From: an uncultured Aequorivita sp.
GTDB taxonomy: Bacteria > Bacteroidota > Bacteroidia > Flavobacteriales > Flavobacteriaceae
Assembly (NCBI GenBank): GCA_937125455.1
Contig: CAKZLK010000019.1
Span: forward strand, 1-62,671
DNA length: 62,671 bases
Direction: 5' to 3'
Part shown: one piece after another, positions 45,505 through 54,717 of the stretch
Position numbering within the stretch: the stretch's first letter is position 1
Layout: the number at the start of each line of letters is the position of its first letter
Notes under the pieces: generated by a model
What the model saw: the letters and a program-made list of their open reading frames with translations, nothing else
Told to the model about the DNA's origin: nothing
The model's database searches: none
Made by a program: the position numbers and the translations under genes

Positions 45505-46446
45505 ATGAAAGGGATTGCTGGTCCAAACGAAAACCTTGTAAAGGTTCTGTTTATACTATGTATGGTATTATGTATTTTGGGTTATGTAAGTAGTCCTGTG
45601 GCATTAGTTGGTGGCTTTCTGTTTTCTTTTTTTTTAGGCCACCCCTTCCTTACCTTAAATAGCAAAGCAGTAAATTGGCTTTTGAAGATTGCCGTTGTCG
45701 GCTTGGGTTTTGGTATGAACCTGAAAGAAACCTTGGCGGCTGGCGAGGACGGATTTATATTGACGGTGTTTTCAATTTCTATAACTCTAATTCTTGGTTA
45801 CTTTCTGGGCAGGTTGTTGAAAATGAATCGCAAAAGTAGCCATCTTATCAGTTCGGGAACAGCTATTTGTGGCGGTAGTGCCATTGCTGCAGTTTCACCT
45901 GTCATTAATGCTTCAGAGAAAGATATATCAATTTCCCTAGGTGTGATATTTCTGTTGAATTCAATAGCCTTAATTATTTTTCCACCCTTGGGTCATTTGT
46001 TGGGTTTGAGCCAAAACCAGTTTGGATTGTGGTGTGCCATTGCTATTCACGATACAAGCTCGGTTGTAGGAGCTGCATATACTTTTGGAGAGGAAGCACT
46101 AAAAGTAGCCACAACCGTAAAATTGGCCAGAGCTCTATGGATTATTCCGCTTTCACTTCTTTCAGTTTTTATTTTTAAAGGAAAAGGTAAAAGTGTTAAA
46201 GTCCCTTATTTTATCTTTCTGTTTATTTTAGCGATTATTATGAACAGTTACCTTGCTATTCCCAATGTCATTACAATTAATATTACCGCTATTTCAAAAT
46301 CGCTTTTGGTGCTTACACTTTTCCTAATTGGAGCAGGACTTTCAATAGATAAAATAAAATCCGCAGGCTGGAAACCAATGATTTTGGGTTTTTCACTCTG
46401 GGTTTTTATTTCTGTTGGGGCATTGATGGCTATTCTCTCACTTTAG
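45505..46446 (+). CDS. YeiH-family putative sulfate exporter (UPF0324)
   Basis: A 313-residue membrane protein of about ten hydrophobic segments. Family hallmarks are visible: AVVGLGFGMNLKETLAAG near 70, SSGTAICGGSAIAAVSPVI near 114, and AIHDTSSVVGAAYTFGEEAL near 176. The UPF0324/YeiH family is annotated as a putative sulfate exporter, without firm proof. Its position three bases behind mscS suggests co-transcription. It stands next to a DUF983-TauE-CstB group, which supports a sulfur-oxyanion role. Confidence 0.88.
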   Translation: MKGIAGPNENLVKVLFILCMVLCILGYVSSPVALVGGFLFSFFLGHPFLTLNSKAVNWLLKIAVVGLGFGMNLKETLAAGEDGFILTVFSISITLILGYFLGRLLKMNRKSSHLISSGTAICGGSAIAAVSPVINASEKDISISLGVIFLLNSIALIIFPPLGHLLGLSQNQFGLWCAIAIHDTSSVVGAAYTFGEEALKVATTVKLARALWIIPLSLLSVFIFKGKGKSVKVPYFIFLFILAIIMNSYLAIPNVITINITAISKSLLVLTLFLIGAGLSIDKIKSAGWKPMILGFSLWVFISVGALMAILSL

Positions 46447-46570
46447 CATACGTCATTATTTATATATAGGTTTCTCAAATAGTCAGGGGCTATTTTTATA
46501 GAACTCCTTAATTAATTTTAATTGTCTAAATATTAAGAATTTAATTAAGCCTCTTTTTGTTATAAACCTA

Positions 46571-46615
46571 TGTAACATCTGTTACTGATAAAGTTTAGCC
46601 GTATTTATAGTTTTG
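46571..46615 (+). promoter_or_regulatory. Crp/Fnr-type operator and promoter of DUF983-tauE
   Basis: Palindrome TGTAACATCTGTTACT (46571-46586; arms GTAAC / GTTAC). Exactly 22 bp after the right arm lies the -7 box TAGTTTTG (46608-46615). The operator covers the place of the -33 element and no TTG is present there, as expected for an activator-dependent promoter. The ATG at 46630 is 14 bp after the box. Confidence 0.7.
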
Positions 46616-46629
46616 TATAAAATTGAAAG

Positions 46630-47022
46630 ATGGCTAAGAAATCTATATTATACAGTATCCTATTTCTGAAGTGCCCACAATGTAGACAGGGCCCTTTGCT
46701 GGAAGCAAATCCTTATAAGCTTTCAAATATGAATAAGGTTAAAGATCACTGCCCAACATGTAACTTGAAATACCATATTGAGCCAAGTTTTTATACAGGT
46801 TCAATGTATGTGTCCTATGCTGTGGGTGTAGCCTTTGCAGTTGCTACCTATGTGTTGATTCTTATTTTTGGATTAGATTTTGGCCCAGGCGGAATACTTT
46901 TGAGCATTATTGGTGTTTTGGTATTAACGATGCCCTATAATGGGGCTGTTTCCAAATCTATTTGGGCGCATTTCTTTTTCAAATACAACCCAGAAATTGC
47001 AAATAAAGTAAGTAAACAATGA
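46630..47022 (+). CDS. DUF983 membrane protein with zinc ribbon
   Basis: A 130-residue protein: N-terminal CPQCRQGPL near 15 and DHCPTCNLKY near 38 form a four-Cys zinc ribbon, then two membrane segments (YAVGVAFAVATYVLILIFGL, ILLSIIGVLVLTMPYNG). This is the DUF983 family, of unknown function. It follows a clear Crp/Fnr-type operator and precedes the TauE/SafE gene by 49 bp, so it appears to belong to a sulfur-stress unit. Confidence 0.87.
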   Translation: MAKKSILYSILFLKCPQCRQGPLLEANPYKLSNMNKVKDHCPTCNLKYHIEPSFYTGSMYVSYAVGVAFAVATYVLILIFGLDFGPGGILLSIIGVLVLTMPYNGAVSKSIWAHFFFKYNPEIANKVSKQ

Positions 47023-47071
47023 TTCCAATTTCTAATTTAACCCGAATAATCTATAAACTTTAATAAAAACA

Positions 47072-47863
47072 ATGGGTATTATAGAAATCTTAGGATATAC
47101 AGGTGCACTTATGGTAGGTATTGTTTTGGGACTTATAGGTGGTGGTGGATCTATATTAACAGTTCCTATATTGGTATATCTTTTTTATCTAAATCCTGTA
47201 ACTGCCACAGCATATTCGCTTTTTGTGGTTGGAACTTCTGCATTAGTAGGAGCCTTGCGCAATATGCAAAAGAAACTTGTCGTATTTAAAACCGCATTTA
47301 TATTTGCTGGCCCAGCTTTTGTTATGGTTTTTATTACTAGGAAGTTTGTTATTCCCGCAATTCCGCATACGCTTTTTTATATTGGTGATTTTCAACTTAC
47401 AAAGAATCTTGGCATTATGGTCTTTTTTGCCATAATCATGTTGTTGGCCTCCATAACAATGATTCGTAATAAGGAACAGGATAGAGAAGTAAAAACAACC
47501 AACTATCCTTTATTAATGCTTCAAGGGACCATTATTGGTTTTGTTACGGGGATGGTAGGTGCAGGTGGTGGTTTTTTAATAATTCCAGCATTGGTGCTAT
47601 TGGCAGGTATTCCAATGAAAAAAGCTGTTGCAACGTCCCTTTTTATTATTGCAATCAATTCATTAATTGGCTTTACAGGCGATATTTCAAATATGAATAT
47701 TGATTGGTTGTTTTTGCTAACATTTACTTCAATTTCTGTGGCTGGTATTTTTATAGGTATATGGCTCAATAAGTTTATAGATGGAAAAAAACTGAAAAAA
47801 GCATTTGGTTGGTTTGTCTTGTTAATGGGAGTTTACATTATATATAAAGAATTTACTATGTAA
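47072..47863 (+). CDS. TauE/SafE-family sulfite/organosulfonate exporter
   Basis: A 263-residue membrane protein with seven or eight helices and the twin family repeats: GALMVGIVLGLIGGGGSILTVP-type at residues about 10-30 and GTIIGFVTGMVGAGGGFLIIP-type near 151-171. It probably exports sulfite, which the adjoining CstB-like enzyme would generate from persulfide. Its stop codon overlaps the operator (47859-47874) of the next gene. Confidence 0.9.
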   Translation: MGIIEILGYTGALMVGIVLGLIGGGGSILTVPILVYLFYLNPVTATAYSLFVVGTSALVGALRNMQKKLVVFKTAFIFAGPAFVMVFITRKFVIPAIPHTLFYIGDFQLTKNLGIMVFFAIIMLLASITMIRNKEQDREVKTTNYPLLMLQGTIIGFVTGMVGAGGGFLIIPALVLLAGIPMKKAVATSLFIIAINSLIGFTGDISNMNIDWLFLLTFTSISVAGIFIGIWLNKFIDGKKLKKAFGWFVLLMGVYIIYKEFTM

Positions 47864-47903
47864 CAATTGTTGCAAAAAAATAGGAGCGCACCATTTAATT
47901 TTG
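47859..47903 (+). promoter_or_regulatory. Crp/Fnr-type operator and promoter of the second CstB-like gene
   Basis: TGTAACAATTGTTGCA (47859-47874) is a 16-bp palindrome with one mismatch. Its 5-nt right arm ends at 47873, and 22 bp later is TAATTTTG (47896-47903), a full TAnnTTTG match. An inverted repeat ACTTTCGCT / AGCGATAGT (47919-47950) lies in the 60-nt leader. Confidence 0.65.
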
Positions 47904-47967
47904 TTTTTAATAACACTTTCGCTAACGTAAATAACATACTAAAGCGATAGTAAAAAATAGTAATAAT

Positions 47968-49386
47968 ATGAAAATAGAACAGATTTATACAGGTTGTTTA
48001 GCTCAAGGGGCTTATTATATTGAAAGTAATGGCGAAGTGGCCATTATAGACCCTTTGCGCGAAGTACAACCCTATATTGATAAAGCAGAAGCTGCCGGAG
48101 CAAAAATTAAATATATTTTTGAAACTCACTTTCACGCCGACTTCGTTTCGGGGCATGTTACGCTTTCTGAAAAAACAGGAGCACCCATTATATATGGACC
48201 TACAGCAAATCCAAATTTTGAAGCAATTACCGCAACCGATGGCCAGGAGTTCAAGTTAGGTGAACTTACCTTTGTTGTGCTTCACACTCCAGGTCATACA
48301 ATGGAAAGTGCCACCTACCTTTTAAAGGATAAAGAAGGTAAGGATCATGCGTTGTTTACAGGTGATACTTTGTTTTTAGGTGATGTAGGTCGTCCAGACC
48401 TAGCACAAAAAGCGGCTCATATGACCCAAGAGGAACTTGCGGGAATTTTATACGACAGTCTGCGCAACAAAATTATGCCACTTGCCGATGATGTTATTGT
48501 ATATCCAGCACATGGTGCAGGATCTGCCTGTGGCAAGAACATGATGAAGGAAACCGTAGATACTTTAGGGCATCAAAAAGAGGTAAATTATGCCTTGCGT
48601 TCGGATATGACAAAAGAAGAGTTTATAAAAGAAGTAACTGACGGATTGTTACCGCCACCAGCTTATTTTCCTATGAACGTTAAGATGAATAAAGAAGGTT
48701 ATAAAAATATTGAAGAAGTAATTAAGCGTGGCCAAATAGCCTTAAGCCCTGCTGCTTTTGAAGCTGCTGCAAATGAAACAGAAGCCGTGATGCTTGATGT
48801 GAGAGACCAAAGTGATTTTGCCAAAGGGCATATACCTGGTTCTATCTTTATTGGTATTGATGACAGCTTTGCTCCGTGGGTAGGCGATTTAATCCAAAAT
48901 GTGGAGCAACCTATTCTTTTAATTGCAGAAAAAGATCGTATAGAAGAAGTTATTACAAGATTATCACGTGTAGGCTTTGACAATACATTGGGCTATTTAG
49001 ATGGGGGTTTTGAAGCATGGAAAAAGGCGTCTAAAGAGTATGATAACGTAACATCAATTCCTGCCAACGAATTCAAACAAATTGAAGAAGATAGTAACAG
49101 CGATATAGAAATTTTTGATGTTCGTAAGCCAAGCGAATTTCAGGCAGAACACATTGTTAGTGCATATAATACACCACTATCAGATTTAAATAATCATTTA
49201 TCGGAATATCCAGAAAATGAAACATTTTATATTTATTGTGCAGGTGGTTATCGAAGTATGATTGCAGCGTCTATTTTAAAAAGTCGTGGTATTCATAACT
49301 TAATAGATGTTCAAGGCGGATTTAACGCAATTAAAGAAGCTGGATTTGAAACCACCAACTATGTATGTCCATCAACATTAAAGTAA
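47968..49386 (+). CDS. CstB-like persulfide dioxygenase-rhodanese, copy 2
   Basis: A 472-residue paralogue of the protein at 13636, with the same plan: MBL persulfide dioxygenase (THFHADFVSGH near 53, HTPGHTMES, GDTLFLGDVGRPDL), a middle rhodanese fold without active-site Cys (ILLIAEKDRIEEV), and a catalytic rhodanese (YCAGGYRSM). It adds a short C-terminal extension ending NYVCPSTLK with an extra Cys. Product sulfite could leave through the TauE/SafE protein encoded next door. Unlike copy 1 it stands behind a Crp/Fnr-type operator. Confidence 0.9.
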   Translation: MKIEQIYTGCLAQGAYYIESNGEVAIIDPLREVQPYIDKAEAAGAKIKYIFETHFHADFVSGHVTLSEKTGAPIIYGPTANPNFEAITATDGQEFKLGELTFVVLHTPGHTMESATYLLKDKEGKDHALFTGDTLFLGDVGRPDLAQKAAHMTQEELAGILYDSLRNKIMPLADDVIVYPAHGAGSACGKNMMKETVDTLGHQKEVNYALRSDMTKEEFIKEVTDGLLPPPAYFPMNVKMNKEGYKNIEEVIKRGQIALSPAAFEAAANETEAVMLDVRDQSDFAKGHIPGSIFIGIDDSFAPWVGDLIQNVEQPILLIAEKDRIEEVITRLSRVGFDNTLGYLDGGFEAWKKASKEYDNVTSIPANEFKQIEEDSNSDIEIFDVRKPSEFQAEHIVSAYNTPLSDLNNHLSEYPENETFYIYCAGGYRSMIAASILKSRGIHNLIDVQGGFNAIKEAGFETTNYVCPSTLK

Positions 49387-49414
49387 AAGGTTATTTTTGA
49401 TTAAATTTATAGAT

Positions 49415-49440
49415 AGCGGCAAGAAATTGCCGCTTTTTTT
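49415..49440 (+). terminator. Terminator of the second CstB-like gene
   Basis: Perfect 8-bp stem AGCGGCAA / TTGCCGCT (49415-49422, 49427-49434), GAAA tetraloop, then a T run reaching the stop of the convergent methyltransferase gene. Confidence 0.9.
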
Positions 49441-50026
49441 ATTTTTGAAAAACCAAGGTGGTCATTGCTCTTACGTCTTGAACGTTCGTAGTTTTAATTG
49501 GCTCAATAAGTTCTAAGGGATAGATTTCTAAAAGCTCCAAAATCAATGTGCGAGTAATATAAAAATGCCCTGTTTCTTTATTTACCCCATCTTGTACAAA
49601 AGGCTTTTTGCCATCTAAACCAATATCTGAAGCGACCCTTATAAATAGCGTTCCTTTTGTTTTAAGAACACGGAACAATTCAGAAAACATAGTGTAAAAG
49701 TGTTTTTCATTTCGCGCAAAATGTAAAACAGCAGAACATATAATATGATCAAAACTAAGGTCGTTAAAGGGCAAGTTATCTAAATCGCCTACTATAAAAT
49801 CCGCAAAATTTTTTGGGTAAATTTCATTTGCTTTCACAATGCGTTCAGCATCGGCATCAATACCGGTAATTTTAAAATTGTTATGATAGAACCACTTTAA
49901 AATTCGACCATTTCCACACCCTGCATCCAAAATAGATTGATTGGGTAGGTAGCGTCTTTTGAGAATTTGGTCAATAATATAAATATCAACATTCCCTATT
50001 AAGTTATATGTCTGGTCGTAGTTCAT
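49439..50026 (-). CDS. Class I SAM-dependent methyltransferase
   Basis: A 195-residue methyltransferase (Methyltransf_11/25 type): SAM loop ILDAGCGNGRILKWF near 33, acidic GIDADAERI near 55, GDLDNLPFNDLSFDHIICSAVLHF-type motif IV near 80, and TKGTLFIRVA post-motif. The substrate is unknown. The divergent gap to the P-type ATPase gene is 270 bp. Confidence 0.87.
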   Translation of the reverse strand: MNYDQTYNLIGNVDIYIIDQILKRRYLPNQSILDAGCGNGRILKWFYHNNFKITGIDADAERIVKANEIYPKNFADFIVGDLDNLPFNDLSFDHIICSAVLHFARNEKHFYTMFSELFRVLKTKGTLFIRVASDIGLDGKKPFVQDGVNKETGHFYITRTLILELLEIYPLELIEPIKTTNVQDVRAMTTLVFQK

Positions 50027-50160
50027 GATAAATAAAGACTAGCGGGCAATATAAACGAATTATTAGTGACTTTAGCAGGATAAATTACTCTTTTAAGAAA
50101 GAAATAAGATAGTTTTATACTACAAAGCATACGTCAAGATTTATTTAAAAGTATCTAAAA

Positions 50161-50204
50161 TTAACTAGTGTGCGTCACATATAAATTTTAAAAAACTATC
50201 TTTT
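50161..50204 (+). promoter_or_regulatory. Weak candidate operator and -7 box of the P-type ATPase gene
   Basis: TTAACTAGTGTGCG (50161-50174) keeps TAAC-N4-GT of the operator but not the rest of the right arm. TATCTTTT (50197-50204) follows at exactly 22 bp. An overlapping TGTGCGTCACA (50169-50179) is an alternative palindrome. Shown because of the spacing; may be chance. Confidence 0.3.
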
Positions 50205-50296
50205 CGTTTAAAAGTAGTCTGATATTAATCATAGGATAGCGTTCTAAGAAAAATTATTTTTAATTGAAGAAAATATTTTAAAAACTTAAAAAAAGA

Positions 50297-52789
50297 ATGG
50301 ATATAGGGAATCAAAATATTCAAGGGCTTACTGATTCTGAGGTTGAAGCTTCAAGAGAAAAATTTGGGCTCAACATTCTTACATCTAAAAAGGAGAATCC
50401 ATTTTTTGAAGCCATAATTGGTCTTTTAAAAGAACCTATGGTTATTCTGTTACTGGTTGCGGCTACACTCTATTTCTTTACAGGAAATTTTGGTGACGGA
50501 ATATTTCTAGCTATGGCCATTGTCTTGGTTGCTGCAATTTCACTATATCAAAATGCTAAAACGCAGAATGCGTTAGAAAAGCTCAAAGAACTTTCACAAC
50601 CTCATTGTACAGTAATTCGAAACGGGGAGATAGTGGAAATCAAAAGCCAAGAAGTTGTGGTTGGTGATTTTTTGATGGTAGAGGAAGGTTCAACCATCGT
50701 TGCCGATGGGACCATTATTCATTCCAATGACTTTTCGGTTAATGAATCTATTTTGACAGGCGAATCTTTTTCAGTCGAAAAAGATGTCTTTGCCAAGGAT
50801 AATAAAATTTATATGGGAACCCAAGTTGGGGGAGGACTTGCGATTGCTGAAATTTATGCAATTGGAAATCAAACAAAAGTTGGTAAAATAGGTAAAAGCA
50901 TTGAAGACATTTCTTCCGAACAATCAACGCTTGAACTCCAAATAAACAATTTTGTAAAAAAGATGGTAATCGCTGGAGCGATTGTTTTTCTATTGGTATG
51001 GGGCATCAATTATTATAATACGGACAGTTTTTTAGAAAGCCTTTTAAAAGCACTCACACTGGCAATGAGTGTTTTACCAGAAGAAATTCCCGTAGCCTTT
51101 ACCACTTTTATGGCCCTCGGTGCATGGCGCTTGATGAATCTGGGAATAATAGTAAAGCAAATGAAAACTGTAGAATCGTTGGGCAGTGCAACAGTTATTT
51201 GTGTTGATAAGACCGGTACGATCACAGAGAACAAAATGACGCTTGACAGGATTTACTCCTTAGAAACCGATAAAATTACTCCAGCGGAAGAAACGCTTTC
51301 AAAGAGCGAAATAGAATTGATTACGATAGCAATGTGGGCTAGTGAACCAATTCCTTTTGATACTATGGAGCAATCGCTTCACAAATTTTATCATTCCATG
51401 GTCAAAATTGACGAGCGGCCAAATTTTAAAATGGTTCATGAATATCCGTTGGGAGGCAAACCCCCAATGATGACCCATATTTTTGAAAATGCAGCGAGCC
51501 ATCGGATTATTGCAGCCAAAGGTGCACCGGAGGCGTTGATTTCTGTTTCAAATTTAAGTGAGGCGCAAAAGAAGAATTTAAATGATAAGATTCACATATT
51601 GGCTACGGAAGGATATCGCGTTTTGGGCGTGGGAATTTCCTATTTTGAAGGAACTGCTTGGCCTAAAGTGCAACAGGATTTTAAATTTGAATTTAAGGGG
51701 CTGGTTGCTTTTTATGATCCTCCTAAAAAAAATATTTCAAAAGTATTTCAGGATTTTTACAATGCAGGGATAGCTGTTAAAATTATTACTGGGGATATTG
51801 TTGAAACAACAATGGCCATTGCAAAAAAAGTAAATTTCAAGGGGTCGAATGAAGTGGTTTCAGGTAACGACCTTATGGCTTTGGACGCTAATGAGCTTCA
51901 AAAAATAACTTCAGAAAAAAATATTTTTGCCCGAATGTTTCCCGAAGCAAAACTCAAAATAATTAATGCACTCAAAGCACAGGGGCACATAGTAGCCATG
52001 ACCGGCGATGGCGTAAACGATGGCCCGGCGCTAAAAGCTGCAAATATTGGTGTGGCGATGGGGAAGAAGGGGACCGAAATTGCAAAACAATCTGCTTCAC
52101 TCGTTTTGATTGATGATGATCTTTCTAAAATGGTGGATGCCGTTGCTATGGGTAGAAAAATCTATTCCAATCTTAAAAAAGCTATCCAGTATATTATTTC
52201 TATACATATTCCCATTATTCTTACAGTTTTTATTCCTTTGGTTTTGGGATGGATATACCCTAATATTTTTACACCTGTCCATGTAATTTTGTTAGAATTG
52301 ATTATGGGTCCAACCTGTTCTATAGTTTATGAAAACGAACCCTTAGAGCAAGACTTAATGTTTCAGAAACCAAGACCCTTTTCAAGCACATTTTTCAATT
52401 GGAGTGAACTTTTTACAAGTATAATCCAAGGGTTGGCAATTACAGTAGGCGTACTCACGGTTTATCAATTGGCGGTTAATGATGGCAATAACGAAGCGAT
52501 AACCCGGACTATGGTTTTTACAACGCTTATAAGCGCCAATATTGCTTTAACTTTTGTAAATCGTTCTTTCATTTATTCTATCTTTACCACTTTCAAATAT
52601 AAAAACAGGTTAGTGCCGATTATGGTTGGTATAACTATTGGCATAACGGTTTCACTTCTTTTGGTACCGCCATTCACAAAATTCTTCGGATTTGAAAGAC
52701 TTTACTTAAACCAGATAGGCATTAGCGTTGGGATTGGAGTGTTAAGTGCGTTGTGGTATGAAATCGTAAAGTGGAGAAAGCGCCAATAA
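50297..52789 (+). CDS. Cation-translocating P-type ATPase
   Basis: An 830-residue P2-type pump: cation N-domain at 1-60, TGES actuator motif (ILTGESFSVEK near 154), M4 VLPEEIPVAFTTF near 261, phosphorylation site ICVDKTGTITENK near 302, KGAPE nucleotide site near 411, and hinge MTGDGVNDGPALKAANIGVAMG near 570. Six C-terminal membrane segments follow, including ELIMGPTCSIVYENEP. The M4 ion site is PEEIP instead of the PEGLP of SERCA-type pumps, so the ion (Ca, Mn, Na or other) cannot be assigned. The gene is transcribed alone. Confidence 0.92.
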   Translation: MDIGNQNIQGLTDSEVEASREKFGLNILTSKKENPFFEAIIGLLKEPMVILLLVAATLYFFTGNFGDGIFLAMAIVLVAAISLYQNAKTQNALEKLKELSQPHCTVIRNGEIVEIKSQEVVVGDFLMVEEGSTIVADGTIIHSNDFSVNESILTGESFSVEKDVFAKDNKIYMGTQVGGGLAIAEIYAIGNQTKVGKIGKSIEDISSEQSTLELQINNFVKKMVIAGAIVFLLVWGINYYNTDSFLESLLKALTLAMSVLPEEIPVAFTTFMALGAWRLMNLGIIVKQMKTVESLGSATVICVDKTGTITENKMTLDRIYSLETDKITPAEETLSKSEIELITIAMWASEPIPFDTMEQSLHKFYHSMVKIDERPNFKMVHEYPLGGKPPMMTHIFENAASHRIIAAKGAPEALISVSNLSEAQKKNLNDKIHILATEGYRVLGVGISYFEGTAWPKVQQDFKFEFKGLVAFYDPPKKNISKVFQDFYNAGIAVKIITGDIVETTMAIAKKVNFKGSNEVVSGNDLMALDANELQKITSEKNIFARMFPEAKLKIINALKAQGHIVAMTGDGVNDGPALKAANIGVAMGKKGTEIAKQSASLVLIDDDLSKMVDAVAMGRKIYSNLKKAIQYIISIHIPIILTVFIPLVLGWIYPNIFTPVHVILLELIMGPTCSIVYENEPLEQDLMFQKPRPFSSTFFNWSELFTSIIQGLAITVGVLTVYQLAVNDGNNEAITRTMVFTTLISANIALTFVNRSFIYSIFTTFKYKNRLVPIMVGITIGITVSLLLVPPFTKFFGFERLYLNQIGISVGIGVLSALWYEIVKWRKRQ

Positions 52790-52924
52790 GCCTCAAAAAA
52801 ATCCTTTGTTATAAAACAAGGCGCTTTAAGTTGTTGATAAACAGTTTAAAAACTGATTTCCGTCATTTTATAGTACTTAACTCTACCTTATTTTTGGATA
52901 ACATTTAATTTAAATCCAACCTCG

Positions 52925-53503
52925 ATGAAGAAGTCTATTTTTTTGTTTGTAATGACAATTTTCCTTTTTTCTTACTCTGTTAAGGGGCAAGAAAAATGGT
53001 CAGTAGAATTTAGACCCGGTCTCAATTTTCCCACTAGTGATGTTGGCAATACAGAGGCTAAAGTTGGTTATGGCTTTGAGATTACGGGTGCATACAAAAT
53101 TATGCCCCATTTGGCTGCATATGTAGGTTGGGGCTGGAACCAGTTTAAAGGCGAAGATAGGTTTTCAAAGAATGATGTTACTTTGAATGAAACGGGATAT
53201 ACGTTTGGCTTTCAGATTATACATCCCATTGGAACTTCTCATTTATCCTATGTTGCAAGTGCTGGCGCGATTTACAATCATATAGAGCTAGAAAACAATA
53301 CGGGCGACATCACAGCGGACACAGGCCATGGCTTTGGATGGCAAGTGGCAGCAGGCATTGATTATGAGATTGCCACAAATATATCTTTACGTCCAATGCT
53401 TCGGTACCGGTCTCTTTCAAGGAATATGGAGATTGCGAATGTTTCCACAGAGCTGAAGCTTAATTATATTGCTTTCGGGATAGGCTTGGTTTTGGAGTTT
53501 TGA
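52925..53503 (+). CDS. Outer membrane beta-barrel protein
   Basis: A 192-residue protein with a signal peptide to about residue 21 (VKGQ) and alternating amphipathic strands (WSVEFRPGLNFP, GYGFEITGAYKI, LAAYVGWGWNQF, GYTFGFQIIHPI, SLRPMLRYRSL) ending with the C-terminal aromatic LVLEF that BAM recognises. An eight-stranded OmpX/porin-like barrel is likely. A -7 box TATTTTTG (52889-52896) lies 28 bp upstream of the ATG. Confidence 0.87.
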   Translation: MKKSIFLFVMTIFLFSYSVKGQEKWSVEFRPGLNFPTSDVGNTEAKVGYGFEITGAYKIMPHLAAYVGWGWNQFKGEDRFSKNDVTLNETGYTFGFQIIHPIGTSHLSYVASAGAIYNHIELENNTGDITADTGHGFGWQVAAGIDYEIATNISLRPMLRYRSLSRNMEIANVSTELKLNYIAFGIGLVLEF

Positions 53504-53576
53504 TTCCATATAGATAGTTAAAGTTTGAATTGTACAACTCTTTAATAATTTTTGAATTCATCGAAATACTTTTGAA

Positions 53577-54668
53577 ATGAAAATTGCATTTGTCATCTTA
53601 CTCTCTATTCACGGTCTTATTCATTTGATGGGGTTTTTAAAGGCTTTTGGCTTTGCTGAAATCCCACAACTTTCACAAAATTTTTCAAAACAGGAGGGTC
53701 TTTTATGGCTAGCGGTTGCTCTATTATTTGTGAGTTTAGGAGTGCTTTTTCTGATGAAAAACAGTCTTTGGTTTTGGATTGCAATAGGAACGGTACTACT
53801 TTCACAGGTTTTGATTTTCATGAATTGGCATGATGCAAAATTTGGTAGCATTGCCAATGTGATTGTGTTGGTGGTTGCAGTAATAGCAGTAGCTAGTTGG
53901 AATTTTGAAAGACAATACAAACAGGATGTATCACAATCTTTTGAAAACGTAACCATTTCCGACGAAATAATTTTGGAAGATGATATTCAAAACCTTCCCA
54001 TTCCAGTTCAGAAGTACTTGAAATATGTTGGGGTGCTTGGCATGCCTAAAGTAAAAACAGTCAAAGCTATTTTTAAAGGTGAAATGCGCGAAAAAGGAAA
54101 AGATTGGTTTGATTTCACTTCAGAACAGTACAATTTTTTTGAAAACCCCACGAGGCTTTTTTTTCTGAAAGCAATTTTTAAAGGGCTGTCAACGCAAGGT
54201 TATCACCGTTACAAAGAAGGAAAGGCTTCCATGCTTATAAAACTTTTATCGGTTATTCCAGTAGTAGATATAAAAGAGCCTGAAATGTACAAAACTGAAA
54301 CCGTAACCTTTTTTAATGACATGTGTCTTTTTGCTCCTGCAGCTTTAATTGATGACAGAATTGAATGGCAAAGTATTGATGATAAATCTGTAAAAGCAAC
54401 CTACACCAACAAGAAAACGACTATTTCGGCCATTTTGTATCTCAATGAAAAGAATCAACTAATTAATTTTGTTTCAGATGATAGGATGGATGTAAATTCC
54501 AACCAAAGAGTTCCATTTTCAACTCCAGTAACAAAATATGGAACTATCAATGGGTATAACCTGCCCGTTATCGCGGATGCTGTTTACCATTTTCCTGATG
54601 GTGATTTTATTTATGGGAAGTTTTACCTACAGGATGTTGAGTATAATCCTTCAGGCAAATCATTGTGA
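53577..54668 (+). CDS. Membrane protein with DUF6544-like domain
   Basis: A 363-residue protein with three or four N-terminal membrane segments (to about residue 115: FVILLSIHGLIHLMGFLKAF, LLWLAVALLFVSLGVLFLM, FWIAIGTVLLSQVLIFM, VIVLVVAVIAVASW). A large soluble domain follows with LPIPVQKYLKYVGVLG near 139 and FNDMCLFAPAALIDDRIEW near 248, the pattern I associate with DUF6544. Function unknown. TACTTTTG ends three bases before the ATG, so a leaderless transcript is possible. Confidence 0.75.
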   Translation: MKIAFVILLSIHGLIHLMGFLKAFGFAEIPQLSQNFSKQEGLLWLAVALLFVSLGVLFLMKNSLWFWIAIGTVLLSQVLIFMNWHDAKFGSIANVIVLVVAVIAVASWNFERQYKQDVSQSFENVTISDEIILEDDIQNLPIPVQKYLKYVGVLGMPKVKTVKAIFKGEMREKGKDWFDFTSEQYNFFENPTRLFFLKAIFKGLSTQGYHRYKEGKASMLIKLLSVIPVVDIKEPEMYKTETVTFFNDMCLFAPAALIDDRIEWQSIDDKSVKATYTNKKTTISAILYLNEKNQLINFVSDDRMDVNSNQRVPFSTPVTKYGTINGYNLPVIADAVYHFPDGDFIYGKFYLQDVEYNPSGKSL

Positions 54669-54717
54669 TTTAATAATCTTTTGTCAAAATCTGCAATTGC
54701 ATTAATAGCTATATATC

